A stretch of 44,905 nt of DNA, taken from assembly GCA_030613025.1 (NCBI GenBank), contig JAUWMT010000018.1, positions 1 to 44,905 of the forward strand. Reading direction: 5' to 3'. Shown here piece by piece: positions 25,027 to 33,815 of the stretch (position 1 is the first letter of the stretch; every line of letters starts with the position of its first letter). The position numbers and the translations under genes were made by a program. The notes beneath the pieces were generated by a model. It saw only the letters and a program-made list of their open reading frames with translations. It did not search any database and was not told where the DNA came from. Source of the stretch: Candidatus Cloacimonadota bacterium (GTDB taxonomy: Bacteria; Cloacimonadota; Cloacimonadia; JGIOTU-2).

Positions 25027-27102
25027 TTAACGTGTTAACAGAATCTTTCCTGCAGGAGAATCGACTGATCCATGCAATTTATAGAAATAGATTCCATTAG
25101 CGACATTCTGCCCCGACGTATCTTTACCATCCCAATTTGTAAAACCTTTTTGAGATGTTTCGAGCGTCAGAGATAGAGTGCGGACAAGCTGTCCTCTTGC
25201 ATTGTAAATTCCTACTTCAGCAGCTGCATTCAGTGCTTTCTTGCTGCTGAAGGAAATCTTCGTTGAGCCGGCAAAGGGATTCGGATGATTTTGTGAGAAG
25301 ATAATATTCGGAATGGGTTCGTCATCAACACCTACTTCCGGGAATTCGATTTGAAGAACACCCTGTGTGATCTTGCCACCGCTGTTGGATCCCTGTCCTT
25401 GAACAAAGGAACCGAAGTCATTATCATTCAAATAGAAAAACATGATCTCGCCCCAATTATCCCCGATATCTTTTATCTCCTGTGAGATGTATGGATATAC
25501 TGTGATCTGATTGGAAAAATCAAAGTTTGGATTATAAATATCGGTAAATTCAAGAGGTTCTGACCAGGTAAGTCCGTTATTACTGGAAACAGAAATATAA
25601 ATAAGCGGATGCTGTGCATAGGGAATATAGGCAGGATCACCATCCTCTGCAAGCTGCACATAGGTTCCGTCCACCCACATCTGAAGTAACCAGTTGTTGC
25701 CGAGATGTACTGCCTGTTTCTGTGTATTTTCATGGAAAAGTGCTGCGCCACCAGAAGGTTCATATTTAGAATACGCCACTCTATAAACATAGAGAGTATC
25801 GTCTCCTACTACACCCCATGGCACGTAGTGAATGGGGATTCCTGTATCCATCCATGGAAATTCCGGTACGGTGTGATATTCAAAATCAGTTCCATTCCAT
25901 ACGAGTTCTGCTGAGGCAAGAAAGTGATTAAAGTAATAGGTGCTACCTTCATCAGTAAATCCATAATACTGAATATAAGGAAAGTGTAAACCATAATTAT
26001 CAAAGGTTGCAGTGCTGTGATAGCCGATCGCACCAACTTCAAGCTCGGGAATAATTAGTCCGGAATTATTTTCAAATTGAGGAAGATTTGCAACTGTGTA
26101 GAAATAATCTGTAGGACCATCTGAGTGCAGGTTTGCATAATCCCAGGTCTCTCCATAGTCAAAGGACTCCCACATGAATGCTCCTTCTTCAACTGGCATA
26201 TCTCCGAGGTCTCCTTCTAACCATACCGCACATCCGATGAATGCCACATGTCCGGGTATATTTGGATCCACAGCAAAGGATTGGAAGGGACGGCAGGATT
26301 TCGCACGCCAGTCCGTGAAGACAGTAACTTCATCCCAATTTGCGGTATTCATGATCGCGGAAAAATCCACCCATTCGGAATTTTCTATATCAGTATAGAG
26401 AATACGCACATCTTCGCAGGGATGTCCGAAAGGATCGCTATCATTATTATTGGATAAATGATATACACGCAAATAATTATCTCCATCAGGAGAGGATCCT
26501 ATATAAAGATAGGGCCAGCAATATTGATTTGGCGGGGTGTTAGTGAATACGATTGGCGTAGCCCAAAATCCGGGAATTGAAAGCAGGTGATAATCATCAT
26601 AGGTGAAAGGAAGTTTGGGATCAGTACCGAAATCCTCGTGCCAGGTTGCAAAGGGATTGCCAGTAGCAGGATGAACCACCATGCTTCCATACCCCTGCCA
26701 GTAATCATAAGTGCCGATGGTTGCCCAGCTTGCACCAATGTTGCCTGCTGCATCTGCATACGCCCAGTATTGACGGCGGTTCGCAGTGGTCGATGCTTTT
26801 CCAAAAAAGGTCAGATAAGTTCCAGCACCATATTCGGTCTGCGGGCGGATAGGATAGCTGACATAACTTCCCGGCATATAATCATAATAGGATGTCATGA
26901 TCGGACTGGGGATAACAGCAATGTTGTAATCTGGCACAGGTGTATTATCTCTCATCTGCCCCTGATACATTTTCATTGTTGATATGTCATAACTTTGTAC
27001 AGATTGCGGCTCATTACCGCTGGGTTTCATAATATCAGCTGCATTAAGAAATGCCACCAATAGCAGCAGCATTCCAATTAAAGATATGGTAATTTTTTGC
27101 AT
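25027..27102 (-). CDS. Secreted Asp-box protein with C-terminal sorting domain, paralogue A
   Basis: The 691-residue protein starts at ATG 27102 after AAAGGAGGCAACTC, the same leader as paralogue C. Its first about 45 residues are nearly identical to that paralogue (KITISLIGMLLLLVAFLNAA). Asp boxes are SFDYGETW and a degenerate SSNNGLTW. The C-terminal domain mixes features of both sisters: the PNPFAGSTKISFSSKKAL start of B and the YNARGQLVRTLSLTLETSQK phrase of C. The gene begins 20 bases after the DUF6485 gene and likely shares its transcript. Role unknown; probably surface-attached or released. Confidence 0.75.
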   Translation of the reverse strand: MQKITISLIGMLLLLVAFLNAADIMKPSGNEPQSVQSYDISTMKMYQGQMRDNTPVPDYNIAVIPSPIMTSYYDYMPGSYVSYPIRPQTEYGAGTYLTFFGKASTTANRRQYWAYADAAGNIGASWATIGTYDYWQGYGSMVVHPATGNPFATWHEDFGTDPKLPFTYDDYHLLSIPGFWATPIVFTNTPPNQYCWPYLYIGSSPDGDNYLRVYHLSNNNDSDPFGHPCEDVRILYTDIENSEWVDFSAIMNTANWDEVTVFTDWRAKSCRPFQSFAVDPNIPGHVAFIGCAVWLEGDLGDMPVEEGAFMWESFDYGETWDYANLHSDGPTDYFYTVANLPQFENNSGLIIPELEVGAIGYHSTATFDNYGLHFPYIQYYGFTDEGSTYYFNHFLASAELVWNGTDFEYHTVPEFPWMDTGIPIHYVPWGVVGDDTLYVYRVAYSKYEPSGGAALFHENTQKQAVHLGNNWLLQMWVDGTYVQLAEDGDPAYIPYAQHPLIYISVSSNNGLTWSEPLEFTDIYNPNFDFSNQITVYPYISQEIKDIGDNWGEIMFFYLNDNDFGSFVQGQGSNSGGKITQGVLQIEFPEVGVDDEPIPNIIFSQNHPNPFAGSTKISFSSKKALNAAAEVGIYNARGQLVRTLSLTLETSQKGFTNWDGKDTSGQNVANGIYFYKLHGSVDSPAGKILLTR

Positions 27103-27122
27103 GAGTTGCCTCCTTTTGTTCA

Positions 27123-27314
27123 TTACCGTGTGTTTACTCGAATAAAATATTCAATACTTCGATCATAAGTTTTTTCCTGAGCTTCAGTAAAATAACAGGC
27201 AGGGAGCTCTCCCCTTTTTCTGTGATATGCAACGCATTCACAACATATGCCTTTTTTGTCACATAGATAGGTGCAATTGCACATGTTCATATTTTGACTT
27301 TTCTTACATTCCAT
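27123..27314 (-). CDS. DUF6485-type cysteine-rich small protein
   Basis: The 63-residue protein starts at ATG 27314 with AGGAG six bases upstream; the longer open frame above it overlaps repeat sequence. It has eight cysteines patterned [20 protein letters not shown], then RGELPACYF and [12 protein letters not shown], which is the DUF6485 signature. The cysteine spacing suggests bound metal (zinc or iron), but function is unknown; the family is common in strict anaerobes. The stop is 20 bases before paralogue A. Confidence 0.8.
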   Translation of the reverse strand: MECKKSQNMNMCNCTYLCDKKGICCECVAYHRKRGELPACYFTEAQEKTYDRSIEYFIRVNTR

Positions 27315-27349
27315 AGACGCTCCTGCATATAAATTTATTTTTACCACCC

Positions 27350-27490
27350 GTCTCCATTTCACTACGCCGTGGCATGCAAAAAGCCCGAAAAACACGAAAA
27401 CGATTTCTAAGAGAAAATGTTTTTTTACACGTCATTTTATCAATTTCGTGTGTTTCGCCTGCATCGGCGTAACGAAGTGAAGACGTGTGG
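27350..27490. repeat. Interspersed ACGCCG/CGGCGTA-containing repeat in the gap 27315-27508
   Basis: CACTACGCCGTGGCATGCA (27361-27379) and CGGCGTAACGAAGTGAAGAC (27465-27484) resemble words at 33390-33425 (ACACTACGCCGAGACAAGAC) and at 33555-33572. The stretch between carries an A/T-rich centre. It probably belongs to the same decayed repeat family as 12740-12936 and 33550-33682. Confidence 0.4.
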
Positions 27491-27508
27491 TTCAGCATCT
27501 TTCTCTTT

Positions 27509-29305
27509 TTAATTAATAAAATTCCATTGCACACCAAAAGCGACGCCAAATGGATTCACTTTATTTAGTTTGTACATGAAATAATTTGAGTCAAGAATAT
27601 CGAATATGTTTGTTAATTTCAGATAGGTCAAAAACCGCTTGATGCTCACACCGACCTCTGCAGAAACAAAAAGCTGATGAGCAACCTTATCCTTTCTTAT
27701 ATCGAGAAAATTCCCAAGATAGGATGCTTCAGCATTAAGAAATATAAAATTCATATGAGGAAGATGCTTCCTGTTTTCCAATCGCAATTTTGCTTTGTAA
27801 GAGGGATAATTTACAAGATCATCCGGGCAATGTGTATAGGTGGCTGCTATGCGATAGGTGTTATCTACTCCTAAAATTGTTGAATGTAATTCAGCATCAA
27901 TATCTGTCCCAAACAGCTTGTAATCATCGAGTTGCTCATAGGCAGTTGAATCCTCGTTGGGTAACAAAACCCACTGCCCGTCCCGACGGATTTCATCATA
28001 AAAAGTACTAAGCGAAATTCGTGTATTTTTATTAGAGTAAGAAATTTCTGCGTTGGTGAAAATTACTTTCGTCTTGTTATCAAGAGCATAAATTCCATCG
28101 TAGTAAAAATTCTTCTCTTTTCTTCGCGCTCCCACAGACAATTCGGAATTGATAGATTCAGTGAGTGGAATTTCAAAAACAAGCTCCGGCATAATGAAGA
28201 TCGTATCCGGTTTTTCTGAAAAGATCACATCATTGATGATCTTTAGCGAATAGAAATCTGCAAAAATTCCAGGTGAATTGATAGAAACACGAATCAGATA
28301 ATCATGCAGATACCCCTTCCAGTAAAAGTGATCGATGCCCTGGAGATCAGCACGAAGTAAAATGTTTGTGGCATATTCTTCGAGCGGAAGGTCGAAGCCA
28401 AGATTGAACTGATGGCGGACAATTGTGTTCTCCGCTTTACGAGTGGTTTTATCATAAATGCGCTCTTCGCCGAATTGATTCAGATATGAGAAATGTATGA
28501 CATCATCAAAGAAAAAGGCATCAAAAAGATTTAGTATTGTTTCATTTTTCTGAAGATATTGCTTAGTATAGAAAACTCCATATTTTGGGTTGAACACATT
28601 ATAGGTTTCTTTTGCGGAAAAAAGTTTTATAAAATTATAGTTAAATCGATGCGAAGTAAGCGAGCTGGTCAGCAACTTTTTCTGTAACTGGAACACAAAA
28701 TTATCAAAGTAACATTTATGCATCCACGGGCTTGTGTACTCTCCGCTATGAGCATAGAGCTGGAAATCGAGGAAGTTCACAAATTCATTTTTGATAAAAC
28801 CAATGCTCTTATTCTCATTATTGAAATCCCCATTTGAATACTGTACATCAGTAAGAAGCGCCCTAAATGAATTCTGCAAAGGCGTGAAATTATATGTGCC
28901 ATCTTTACTGTTCATCACATAATAATTCATCAAAGGATAAAACACATCCTCGGGCTGCATATAATTATCAAACCTGGATCCAAATATTCCTATCGAACCC
29001 TTGTGATCGGGCACGATATAGTGTGAATTTCCAAAAGTATAGTACTCATCTGTGGTGAAGGATTTCGACTTATAGGAAAAAAAAGTATCCTGCAGAGAGA
29101 CAATGTATTCTTCCAGTTCTTCAATTGGCATGACCACAATGTGCGTATCTTCCTCCGCTTCTGTATATTCTGTTCTGAGTGAATCTACAAGAAGTGAGTC
29201 CGGTTGATAGATTTGTTTTACATCTATAGAATCGACTTGCTGAGCGTGAAGCGTGCTTGCACAGAAAAGTAATAATAAAATTAATAAATATTTTCTCATA
29301 GCCAT
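27509..29305 (-). CDS. Putative outer-membrane beta-barrel protein
   Basis: The 598-residue protein has a signal peptide (MRKYLLILLLLFCASTLHA, cut before QQ). A short acidic N-terminal segment follows, then a long region of alternating aromatic and polar strands typical of a large barrel, ending in a strand VAFGVQWNFIN. No plug domain or TonB box is clear, so it resembles the 'putative porin' proteins of Bacteroidetes-like organisms rather than a TonB receptor. Either ATG 29305 or ATG 29299 may be used; GGGA lies upstream. Its beginning overlaps the end of the epimerase gene by 10 bases, so the pair is co-transcribed. Confidence 0.65.
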   Translation of the reverse strand: MAMRKYLLILLLLFCASTLHAQQVDSIDVKQIYQPDSLLVDSLRTEYTEAEEDTHIVVMPIEELEEYIVSLQDTFFSYKSKSFTTDEYYTFGNSHYIVPDHKGSIGIFGSRFDNYMQPEDVFYPLMNYYVMNSKDGTYNFTPLQNSFRALLTDVQYSNGDFNNENKSIGFIKNEFVNFLDFQLYAHSGEYTSPWMHKCYFDNFVFQLQKKLLTSSLTSHRFNYNFIKLFSAKETYNVFNPKYGVFYTKQYLQKNETILNLFDAFFFDDVIHFSYLNQFGEERIYDKTTRKAENTIVRHQFNLGFDLPLEEYATNILLRADLQGIDHFYWKGYLHDYLIRVSINSPGIFADFYSLKIINDVIFSEKPDTIFIMPELVFEIPLTESINSELSVGARRKEKNFYYDGIYALDNKTKVIFTNAEISYSNKNTRISLSTFYDEIRRDGQWVLLPNEDSTAYEQLDDYKLFGTDIDAELHSTILGVDNTYRIAATYTHCPDDLVNYPSYKAKLRLENRKHLPHMNFIFLNAEASYLGNFLDIRKDKVAHQLFVSAEVGVSIKRFLTYLKLTNIFDILDSNYFMYKLNKVNPFGVAFGVQWNFIN

Positions 29306-30273
29306 TGATGTCCCTTATACCATTGATAGGTTTTGTTCACTCCCTTCTGTAAAGAATACTGAGGTTTGTAATTGAGTATCTTTTTTGCTTTTTCAGTACT
29401 GCATAGCCAGTAGCACTGCCGCATCTCTTTGACTTTCTGCATATTAATAATTGCCTGCTTTTTGGTGATGTACTTCATCCCTTCGTTGAATGTTGCAATT
29501 AGATAACTTAAGAAAATTGGTATGTGTAAATTCATAGCTTTCTTGTGCATTGTTTCTTTTACAGCATCAATGAATTCCTCAAGCATGTATACATTCCCGT
29601 CCCCAGCAAAAAATATTTCGTTATTTCCTCGTTCATTTTCAGCAGCCATTATGATCATCCGCACAAGATCTTCCACATATACAAGACTGAAATATTTCTT
29701 TTTTGAACCTGCCATAGGTGCAAGATGTATATTGACCAGCTTAAAATACAGCAAAAAATCTCTATCGCGAGGACCATACACACTTGGTGGTCTAATAATG
29801 ACCCACGGAACAGGACACTTTTCACGAACCACTCTTTCGGCTTCGAGTTTACTCTTTCCATAGTATGATACAGGATTGCAAGTGCAGGTTTCCGTTTTAG
29901 GGGAAAGCCCTTTGGCTGGTCCGGTAGCAGCTTGAGTACTTAAAATTACGAATTTCTTAACATTGCTGCTTTTTATCGACTCAAGCAGGTTTTTGGTCAA
30001 TTCTACATTTGCTTCGAAGTAGCGTTTTTTATTTATCTCCCGAACTTTGGCGGCAATATGAAAAATTATCTCTTGATCTTTACAAGCTTCTTGCAACGAA
30101 GATAAAGAATTATAATCTGCATACTTGAAGGATACCGGCAGGTTTTCCAGAGAGATGAGATTTGATGTGCGTCTTACCACACAGGTAACCTCATAACCAT
30201 TTTCCAGCAAAGCCCGCACAAGGTTGCTTCCCACAAATCCGTTAGCTCCGGTTACTAATACTTTCTTTTTCAT
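29296..30273 (-). CDS. NAD-dependent epimerase/dehydratase (extended SDR)
   Basis: The 325-residue protein starts at about ATG 30273 (MKKKVLVTGANGFVGSNLVR), giving the Rossmann motif GxxGxxG directly at the N terminus; an ATG six bases earlier is possible and neither has a strong binding site. The active-site tyrosine and lysine are in VSYYGKSKLEAE, and IIRPPSVYGPRD follows as in nucleotide-sugar epimerases and 3-beta-HSD-like enzymes. LVYVEDLVRMI is also typical. The substrate is unknown, probably a nucleotide sugar or lipid-linked isoprenoid sugar. TTGACA on the minus strand at 30309-30304 may be its -35. Confidence 0.85.
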   Translation of the reverse strand: MKKKVLVTGANGFVGSNLVRALLENGYEVTCVVRRTSNLISLENLPVSFKYADYNSLSSLQEACKDQEIIFHIAAKVREINKKRYFEANVELTKNLLESIKSSNVKKFVILSTQAATGPAKGLSPKTETCTCNPVSYYGKSKLEAERVVREKCPVPWVIIRPPSVYGPRDRDFLLYFKLVNIHLAPMAGSKKKYFSLVYVEDLVRMIIMAAENERGNNEIFFAGDGNVYMLEEFIDAVKETMHKKAMNLHIPIFLSYLIATFNEGMKYITKKQAIINMQKVKEMRQCYWLCSTEKAKKILNYKPQYSLQKGVNKTYQWYKGHQWL

Positions 30274-30383
30274 TAGCATAGAAAGAAAATTGTGCGAAAT
30301 TTTTGTCAATTGAAACTCCCTTAAAGTTTATTCAAAAAAATTTGACAATAAATTGCCAATGCAAAATTTACCCTTAAATTATT

Positions 30384-30679
30384 AGTTTACTCTAAAAAGG
30401 TTATGATTAGAAATATGTTAGAAAAATTTTTAAATATTTGGAAACCGATCCCAGTTAAATGAATATGGATTTCACGGGATAAATGAATCGGTTTAAAGTT
30501 CCTATCTTCTTATTAACCACCAAAGGACTGTTTACTCCGTCTTTGACGGATAAGTTGGTGGTTAATGAAACAAAAAAAACATTAACCGTTTTATTTATCC
30601 CGTGAAATGGCTTTTTATCTTTTTTATTTCACTGGGAACGGTTTCTCGTTTTAATAAATCTGGCTTTATAGGGTGAACT
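30384..30679. repeat. Large nested-palindrome element, copy 1 (long form)
   Basis: The element occupies most of the gap 30310-30716. Outer arms: AGTTTACTCTAAAAAG (30384-30399) with CTTTATAGGGTGAACT (30664-30679), pairing mostly with G-U allowance. Second arms: 30441-30460 with 30626-30645 (18 of 20 bases pair). Third: ATTTCACGGGATAAAT (30469-30484) with its exact complement at 30593-30608. Fourth: ATTAACCACCAA (30512-30523) with TTGGTGGTTAAT (30555-30566). Centre: CCGTC-TTT-GACGG (30537-30549). The whole can fold as one long interrupted hairpin. Not coding. It sits between divergent genes, just before the peptidase. Confidence 0.9.
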
Positions 30680-30716
30680 CAATTATAAAAGAAAATTTGT
30701 TATCGGAGAAATAGAT

Positions 30717-33218
30717 ATGAAAAAAACAATTTTTACACTTTTAGTTTTCGTGCTCCTGTTTTCAGTGCCACTTATTGCAGAGAAGGTCATTATACGCATT
30801 GATAATCCGGGCAGGGCAACAGCAGCTTACTTCATGGAGAATAACTATGATATTGCATCATATTATCCTGAGAAGTATATTGATATTTTCCTGCACGAGG
30901 AAAGGTTGCAGGAAATCTCTCAACTTGGTTATGATTTTACTATTGTTGATTCCGAATCTAAAATGAAGGAAAACCTTGTCACACGTGCGAAAGACATATA
31001 TGGTTACCGCTCTTATGATGACATGAAAACTGAACTCCTACAGCTTGCGTTCAATCATTCCAACGTTATTAATGTTACTACTATTGGTGAGTCACGCGGC
31101 AAAGAATACGCGACAGCGGGAAATTCAAACTATAATGACTACCAGCATGATGTATGGTGCGTGAAATTGTCTGATAATGTCATGTCCAACGAAGACGAGC
31201 CGAACATAATTTTTGATGGCGAACACCATGCCCGCGAACCGATCAGTATGGAACTGACCATGCTGATCCTGAATTATCTTGTAGATAACTACGGCACAGA
31301 TCCGGACGTAACCTTTTGGGTTGATAATGCCCAGATCTGGTTCGTCCCGCTTATAAATCCTGACGGACATAAGATTGTGATAGATCAGAATGACACGTCC
31401 TGGAGAAAAAATATTCGCGATAATGATGAAAACGGACAGATCACATTGGGCGGCTATCAATATCCTGATGGAGTTGATCCAAACAGAAATTACGGACCCA
31501 CCGAGTGGTTTGGCGGCGAAGGCACAAGCGGTCCAACAGGGCAAACCTATTGCGGACCGGAATCCTTTTCCGAGCCGGAAACAAGCGCTCTTCGAGACCT
31601 GCTTACACAGTACAGATTTGACCTTGGAATGTCCTATCATAGCTACAGCGAACTCATAATGTGGCCTCTTGGCTTCAACATGTCCTGTATGGCTCCCGAC
31701 GTGAATGCTCTCGCAAATCTCGGACAGGAAATGGCTGCAACTGTTCCATCACTTTACGGCGGACACTACACTCCACAGCAGACAAACGCACTCTATCCTT
31801 GCTCCGGCACAACAACCGATTACGGGTATGGGGTTGAAAGAATATTCTATTTTATTACAGAACTCGGCACGACTTTCATCCCCGATGCAACTACCATGAA
31901 TAATATTATTAATGATAACCTTTCAGCAGCGATTATTCTCATAGATAGAATCTTTGACCGGGTCATAACAGGTAATATCACGGATAGTCTTGCCGGAACA
32001 TATCTTGATGCAGAAGTTTTTGTTTCAGGTATCGATGATACAGGAACTGAGGTCGAGCCATATATTAGTGGTCCGGATTTTGGACGCTATTACCGAATTC
32101 TGCTACCCGGCATCTATGACCTTACTTTCTCTGCTTTTGGGTATCAACCAAAAACAATTGATAATGTTCAGATTGTCACGGGTTCACAAACCGAACTCGA
32201 TGTCGAGCTTGTTCCTGCTCCAACAACAAATGTACACATTAACCTTGAAAATGAGGATGGTGATCCTATTCCCAATGCGGATATAATTGTGCTGGATACA
32301 CCTCTGGATCAGGTGACAACAAATTCAATGGGCTATGCACAAATACCTGATGTGCCCTACGGCAGTTATGAGGTTGAGATCACAGCAACTGCATACGGCA
32401 CTTTTACCTATCTTATGGAAGTATCTGCTCTAAACAATTCCTTCACCTTTGTCATGGTCGAGCCCTTCTTTATTGATGACTTCGAACTGGGTTTGGTAAA
32501 TTGGACAACTACAGGCGATTGGGGATTAAGCACGCAGTGCTATAGCGGAATATTTTCTCTCGCTGATAGCCCTGATGGGGAATACAGTAATTACGAATTA
32601 TCTTATGCAACTCTTAATGAAGAGATCAATTTAGTTGATGCACTTTCCGCACATGTCGAATTTATGACGAGATATGAGATCGAATCGGGCTATGACTTTG
32701 CGTATTTCCAGATTTCCACAAACGGCACAACATGGACTGATCTCACAGACTATACTGGTTTTCAAACAAGCTGGATTTGTGAATCTATCGACTTGCTCGA
32801 CTATCTTGGGCAGACAGTTTATCTCAGATTCAAATTTTATTCCGACAACTATGTCACAAAAGACGGTATTTATATCGATGATTTCAAGATATACAGATAT
32901 GAAAATCTCGTTTCCAATGATGATCCGGCTATGCAGAACACATTTGCATTGTATCAAAACTATCCGAATCCCTTCAGACATTCAACCCAGTTTGCTTTTT
33001 CACTTCCTGCAAATACAGAGAGTGCTGAAATTTCAATTTATAATCTTTTAGGTCAGCTCGTGGATCGAATTGAGTTAACTCCTGATGATATGTTTAGCAG
33101 AAATATTAACTGGGATGCCAAAGATTCATCCGGTAATGATGTTCCTTCCGGTGTGTATTTCTATAAGCTCTCAGCGGATGAGAAAGAGACAATTAGAAAA
33201 ATGGTTTTGATGAGATAA
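30717..33218 (+). CDS. Secreted M14 zinc carboxypeptidase with accessory and sorting domains
   Basis: The 833-residue protein has a signal peptide (TIFTLLVFVLLFSVPLIA), a propeptide-like region to about residue 95, then an M14 catalytic domain. Zinc ligands are H171 and E174 in GEHHAREP and H308 in SYHSYSE; R257 (DPNRNYG) binds substrate and E382 (ITELGTTF) is the catalytic glutamate. After about residue 430 come two carboxypeptidase regulatory-like (transthyretin-fold) domains, a jelly-roll-like domain (WTTTGDWGLSTQCYSG...GIYIDDFKIY), and a C-terminal sorting domain (NYPNPFRHSTQFAFSL...VPSGVYFYKLS). It probably trims peptides outside the cell, consistent with protein-fermenting life. GGAG precedes the start; a terminator follows. 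Confidence 0.93.
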   Translation: MKKTIFTLLVFVLLFSVPLIAEKVIIRIDNPGRATAAYFMENNYDIASYYPEKYIDIFLHEERLQEISQLGYDFTIVDSESKMKENLVTRAKDIYGYRSYDDMKTELLQLAFNHSNVINVTTIGESRGKEYATAGNSNYNDYQHDVWCVKLSDNVMSNEDEPNIIFDGEHHAREPISMELTMLILNYLVDNYGTDPDVTFWVDNAQIWFVPLINPDGHKIVIDQNDTSWRKNIRDNDENGQITLGGYQYPDGVDPNRNYGPTEWFGGEGTSGPTGQTYCGPESFSEPETSALRDLLTQYRFDLGMSYHSYSELIMWPLGFNMSCMAPDVNALANLGQEMAATVPSLYGGHYTPQQTNALYPCSGTTTDYGYGVERIFYFITELGTTFIPDATTMNNIINDNLSAAIILIDRIFDRVITGNITDSLAGTYLDAEVFVSGIDDTGTEVEPYISGPDFGRYYRILLPGIYDLTFSAFGYQPKTIDNVQIVTGSQTELDVELVPAPTTNVHINLENEDGDPIPNADIIVLDTPLDQVTTNSMGYAQIPDVPYGSYEVEITATAYGTFTYLMEVSALNNSFTFVMVEPFFIDDFELGLVNWTTTGDWGLSTQCYSGIFSLADSPDGEYSNYELSYATLNEEINLVDALSAHVEFMTRYEIESGYDFAYFQISTNGTTWTDLTDYTGFQTSWICESIDLLDYLGQTVYLRFKFYSDNYVTKDGIYIDDFKIYRYENLVSNDDPAMQNTFALYQNYPNPFRHSTQFAFSLPANTESAEISIYNLLGQLVDRIELTPDDMFSRNINWDAKDSSGNDVPSGVYFYKLSADEKETIRKMVLMR

Positions 33219-33243
33219 TCCCAGCTTACAAACTATAATATTT

Positions 33244-33274
33244 AGAGACGTACTTTTGTGCGTCTCTTTTTTTT
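33244..33274 (+). terminator. Rho-independent terminator after the carboxypeptidase
   Basis: AGAGACG (33244-33250) pairs with CGTCTCT (33261-33267), extended inward by TAC/GTG with one wobble over a TTTT loop, and followed by a run of T to 33274. It starts 26 bases after the stop codon. Confidence 0.88.
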
Positions 33275-33279
33275 ACAAC

Positions 33280-33690
33280 CTAACTCGGATAAACCGCAGT
33301 TAAATAGAAAAAATGATTTAACGGGGTGAACAGAAACCAAAAGGAATTCACCAGTAGAGAACACCCATCTTCGCTGCGCTTCCGTCTCCGTTACACTACG
33401 CCGAGACAAGACGCCGTGGCAGGCAGAGAGCACAGAGAATTATTCAATTATTACAAGGTAATTCCTCATAAAATCGGCATGTCATTCCTCCCGATTTGTC
33501 GGGAGGAATCCAGTATTTGGTTGGGAATAAGAATTATCTTGTCATAAGCCCGTCACGGCGTAATGAAATGAAGCCGGATCGAAGAGCTTGTGATAAGTAA
33601 TTCGCACACATCATTTCAACTTAAGACATGCTCTCCGACCAGTCTTCGCTACGCTACGCCCAGACAGGACGCAGTGACAGGTTAGAGGAG
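33280..33690. repeat. Composite of small interspersed repeats in the gap 33219-33815
   Basis: The gap has no credible gene. CCTAACTCGGATAAACCG (33282-33299) resembles 4708-4725. ACGCCG/GGCGTA words at 33390-33420 and 33552-33562 match other gaps. CCTCCCGA-TTTG-TCGGGAGG at 33490-33509 is a perfect 8-bp hairpin inside a TGTCATTCC...GGAATCCAG-type repeat, a form seen in many genomes. 33584-33640 matches 12756-12810. Together they suggest a landing zone for several repeat families between the peptidase and the sucC promoter. Confidence 0.5.
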
Positions 33691-33754
33691 ATTTTTACTA
33701 TACTCTAAAAAATTGTTAAAATTCCTCAAAAATTTCACAAAATTCCGATTTCAC

Positions 33755-33760
33755 TTGACA
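33755..33760 (+). promoter_or_regulatory. Candidate -35 box of the sucCD-fumarase genes
   Basis: TTGACA ends 55 bases before the sucC start, and is followed by ACCAATTTTCAGAAACT, similar to the sequence after the TTGACA upstream of the FadL-like gene at 13000. No good -10 is apparent at standard spacing. sucC also lacks a clear ribosome-binding site. Confidence 0.35.
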
Positions 33761-33815
33761 ACCAATTTTCAGAAACTTTACCAGCACACTAAATTTTTCT
33801 GATTGATAAAATCAT

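Noticed and set aside
33326-33547. 73-codon ORF after the carboxypeptidase terminator
   Set aside because: It reads through several unrelated small repeats and shows no domain or start signal.
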